From CAZESH01 sp964514665 (lineage in GTDB: Bacteria > Bacillota > Bacilli > Paenibacillales > KCTC-25726): a stretch of DNA of 23,994 nt. Every line of letters begins with the position of its first letter. The stretch's first letter is position 1. The translations under genes were made by a program, and so were the position numbers. Below, in pieces: positions 22,140 to 23,994 of the stretch. The notes below the pieces were generated by a model, which was not told the DNA's origin, did no database searches, and saw only the letters and a program-made list of their open reading frames with translations. The stretch is taken from the NCBI GenBank assembly GCA_964514665.1, contig CAZESH010000030.1, positions 1 through 23,994 on the forward strand. The letters run 5' to 3'.

Positions 22140-23552
22140 ATGGAGATAGAGCAGCAGTTTCCCATTGATTATTATGTGACCGTTCAATTATCCGATGATA
22201 AATTAAATGCATATTTACATTTCAACGATCCCGATGGTTCCCTGAAATGTTCCCTGAAGCAGCTCGAAGAATTGCTGCGCAAGCATTATATTCAGCATGG
22301 GGTTCGTTATGATGTGCTCGCGGATATTTGCAAGGATCCGAAAAAGTATTTTCTTTCCGAGGTGCTGGTAGCTTCAGGAGATGAACCTAAAGATGGTGCG
22401 GACGGCATCATAAATTATAAATTCGATCTTGCTGCGAACCGCAAGCCGACGGAACTGGAAGACGGATCGGTAGATTTCAAAGAAATGCTTTCTTTGAATA
22501 ACGTGCGAAAAGGACAAATGATCGCCGAAAAAATTCCTCCGCAGGATGGGACGCCGGGAAAAGCGGTGACGGGCGAAATGCTGTTTCCCAGAAAGGGAAA
22601 GGAAGCAAGGTTCAAAATAGGCAAAAACGTCGTCTTGGACAATGAACAAACGGTTCTATACGCAGCTATCGACGGGCTTGTTACACTTACCGACAGGAAT
22701 AAAATCAATGTTTTTCCAGTGTACGAGGTCAATGGCGACGTCGATTATAATATCGGCAATATCGATTTTGTAGGAAACGTTGTCGTTCGAGGCAATGTAT
22801 TGACCGGATTTCGGATCAAAGCCGATGGAGATATTCGCGTGGTCGGCGGAGTGGAAGGCGCCGAATTGCTGGCCGGAGGCTCGATAGAGATAACAGCGGG
22901 AATTTTGGGTCATAACAAGGGCCTGATCAAAGCGAGAAAAAACGTAAAATCTTCCTTTATACAAGACGGCAATATCGAGGCCGGGGAGGATGTTGTGGTC
23001 AGCCAGAGCATCATGCACTCTCGTGTTCGCGCAGGGAGGGATGTGATATGCAAAGGAGCCAAAGGCTTGATCGTCGGCGGTGTGATCCAAGCGGGAGAGC
23101 GGGTATTTGCCAGAACGATCGGCAATTCCATGTCGACAGTTACTTCTCTTGAAGTCGGTGTCCTTCCCGAGCTTAGGAATGAGTTGGTCGAGCTTCGTCA
23201 GCAAATCAAAGAATTGGCCGAGAATATGGATAAAACGGAAAAAGCGCTGGCCATATTGGATCAATTTGCTTCTGCTGGTCAGCTCAGTCCAGACAAAATG
23301 GCGATGCGGATCAAGCTAGGCAATTCGAAAAAGATGAGCTTCGATCAATTGACAGAAATGAAAGAACGGATGCTTGAAATCGAAAAATCGTTGGAGGATA
23401 CCTCGAAAGCTCAAATAGAAGTAATCTCTACCATATACAGCGGTGCAAAAATTGTGATTGGCAGATATACCAGATTCATCAAGGATCCAACTCAGCGTGT
23501 TTGCTTTAACATGATTGACGGCGAAATTGCAATGATATCCAAGCATTCATAG
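22140..23552 (+). CDS. FapA/DUF342 family polymer-forming protein
   Basis: A 470-residue protein of the DUF342/FapA family. ATG 22140 follows AAGGGGGT by seven bases; an in-frame ATG at 22110 has no such site. A mixed N-terminal domain (about 1-180) includes the family segment KIPPQDGTPGKAVTGEMLFP. A beta-helix of short Val/Gly repeats then runs at about 190-335 (VNGDVDYNIGNIDFVGNVVV, VVGGVEGAELLAGGSIEI, GLIVGGVIQAGERVFARTIG). A coiled coil follows at about 340-430 (VELRQQIKELAENMDKTEKA). Short beta strands close the protein. In Vibrio, FapA affects polar flagellation in response to sugar uptake; here the function is unknown. Linkage to sigD suggests a motility-related role, which is inference. 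Confidence 0.85.
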   Translation: MEIEQQFPIDYYVTVQLSDDKLNAYLHFNDPDGSLKCSLKQLEELLRKHYIQHGVRYDVLADICKDPKKYFLSEVLVASGDEPKDGADGIINYKFDLAANRKPTELEDGSVDFKEMLSLNNVRKGQMIAEKIPPQDGTPGKAVTGEMLFPRKGKEARFKIGKNVVLDNEQTVLYAAIDGLVTLTDRNKINVFPVYEVNGDVDYNIGNIDFVGNVVVRGNVLTGFRIKADGDIRVVGGVEGAELLAGGSIEITAGILGHNKGLIKARKNVKSSFIQDGNIEAGEDVVVSQSIMHSRVRAGRDVICKGAKGLIVGGVIQAGERVFARTIGNSMSTVTSLEVGVLPELRNELVELRQQIKELAENMDKTEKALAILDQFASAGQLSPDKMAMRIKLGNSKKMSFDQLTEMKERMLEIEKSLEDTSKAQIEVISTIYSGAKIVIGRYTRFIKDPTQRVCFNMIDGEIAMISKHS

Positions 23553-23578
23553 ACGCAAACAACCTCGTGCATCCGTCA

Positions 23579-23604
23579 ATTGCATGTCATTAATAGACAT
23601 CAAT
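23579..23604 (+). other. Possible small hairpin in the gap after the FapA-family gene
   Basis: ATTG-C-ATGTC (23579-23588) can pair with GACAT-CAAT (23596-23604), leaving one bulged C and the loop ATTAATA. The stem is nine base pairs but AT-rich, and no T-run follows, so it is unlikely to be a terminator. It ends just before the AGGAAAGAGGA Shine-Dalgarno of the next gene and might influence its translation. Confidence 0.3.
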
Positions 23605-23623
23605 CAGGAAAGAGGATGGTCGC

Positions 23624-23935
23624 ATGGATTTTAAAGCGGTTGATTTGCAGCTGGCGATTTCAAGAACAAACGATACAGCCAATCTTCAAAACCAATTGTT
23701 AAACAAGCCTGTAGTGCAGCAAACGGATTTGGCCGCGAACCAAATCAAACAAATCGAGGAAATGGGCAGCAAAAGCGAAAAGATTGATAAAAAAGCGGAA
23801 AATCGAATCAAAGGCGAATCCGAACGGCAGAGCTCGCAGCGTGAACGCCAGTCGAAACAAGATCAGGCGAACGAAAACGAAAATCAAGCGCCCGAGCATC
23901 CGTACAAAGGACGCCATATTGATGTATCCCTATAA
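23624..23935 (+). CDS. Unnamed small hydrophilic protein
   Basis: Not recognised as a named family. ATG 23624 follows AGGAAAGAGGA. The product is 103 residues with no membrane helix and no cysteine. The N-terminal third (MDFKAVDLQLAISRTNDTAN, then LQNQLLNKPVV) looks like a conserved structured or binding segment. The centre is very rich in Lys, Glu, Gln, Arg and Ser (KSEKIDKKAENRIKGESERQ) and probably forms a helix or is disordered. The C-terminus ends in a distinct HPYKGRHIDVSL peptide, which looks like a retained motif rather than linker. It lies between the FapA-family gene and the next gene, 72 bases after the former. It could be a motility-related adaptor or regulator, which is inference. 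Confidence 0.7.
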   Translation: MDFKAVDLQLAISRTNDTANLQNQLLNKPVVQQTDLAANQIKQIEEMGSKSEKIDKKAENRIKGESERQSSQRERQSKQDQANENENQAPEHPYKGRHIDVSL

Positions 23936-23972
23936 CGTGTTCTATTTATATGAATGAAAAGGTGGTGCCGGG

Positions 23973-23994
23973 ATGGCCCCTTGGCAATTGGTAA
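23973..23994 (+). CDS. Start of a further gene, cut by the window end
   Basis: ATG 23973 sits seven bases after AAAGGTGG (23958-23965) and opens a frame that begins MAPWQLV and runs off the window. Only seven residues are visible, so no family can be assigned. In B. subtilis the gene after sigD is swrB, encoding a membrane-anchored protein; a swrB-like membrane protein here is possible but cannot be tested from this window. Confidence 0.5.

Noticed and set aside
22656..23264. 202-codon minus-strand open frame opposite the FapA-family gene
   Set aside because: Antisense to a well-supported beta-helix gene, with no promoter or ribosome site evident; a codon-bias shadow.
23950..23994. 14-codon open frame ending in TAA at the window end
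   Set aside because: No ribosome site before ATG 23950, and it overlaps a better start at 23973 that has AAAGGTGG in place.

Overview
The window is one continuous, all plus-strand stretch of a flagellar/chemotaxis (fla/che) superoperon of the Bacillales type. Gene order (fliJ, a ylxF/motE-like gene, fliK, flgD, flgE, swrD/flbD, fliL, fliM, fliY, cheY, fliO, fliPQR, flhB, flhA, flhF, flhG, cheB, cheA, cheW, cheC, cheD, sigD) matches the Bacillus subtilis fla/che operon. Strong Gram-positive Shine-Dalgarno sequences, frequent TTG/GTG starts, FliY in place of FliN, and the presence of CheC and CheD support a Firmicute. The extra genes (a flagellar-operon protein between flgD and flgE, a membrane protein between cheD and sigD, and a FapA/DUF342 gene after sigD) suggest Paenibacillaceae or a close relative. 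That family assignment is inference; no rRNA or marker gene is present.

Layout. Positions 1-5530 hold export and hook-assembly genes: the 3' part of fliJ, a membrane-anchored MgtE_N/MotE-like protein, fliK, flgD, a conserved flagellar-operon protein, the hook gene, swrD/flbD and fliL. Positions 5569-8207 hold the switch and its signal: fliM, fliY and cheY. Positions 8251-13944 encode the type III export gate (FliO, FliP, FliQ, FliR, FlhB, FlhA). Positions 13941-16038 hold the number and placement GTPase/ATPase pair FlhF and FlhG. Positions 16118-20890 hold the chemotaxis core: CheB, CheA, CheW, CheC, CheD. Positions 20890-23994 hold an unnamed two-helix membrane protein, sigma-D, a FapA-family protein, an unnamed charged 103-residue protein and the first codons of one more gene.

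How the genes work together. CheA/CheW phosphorylate CheY and CheB. CheY-P docks on the near-identical N-terminal peptides of FliM and FliY. FliY and CheC remove the phosphate, and CheD deamidates receptors and binds CheC. The export gate builds rod and hook, FliK and FlgD control the hook, and SigD then turns on late genes. cheR, cheV, flgM, motAB and flagellin are not in the window.

The genes are tightly packed. Many start and stop codons overlap (ATGA, GTGA, TAGTG, TGATG) and no gap exceeds about 100 bases, so there is no gene-free stretch over 300 bases. I see no tRNA, rRNA, CRISPR array, insertion sequence or convincing intrinsic terminator. I did not find an exotic new system. The most interesting parts are the uncharacterised accessory genes within the operon (422-1318, 3461-3856, 20890-21306, 22140-23552, 23624-23935) and a strong hairpin between the hook gene and swrD.
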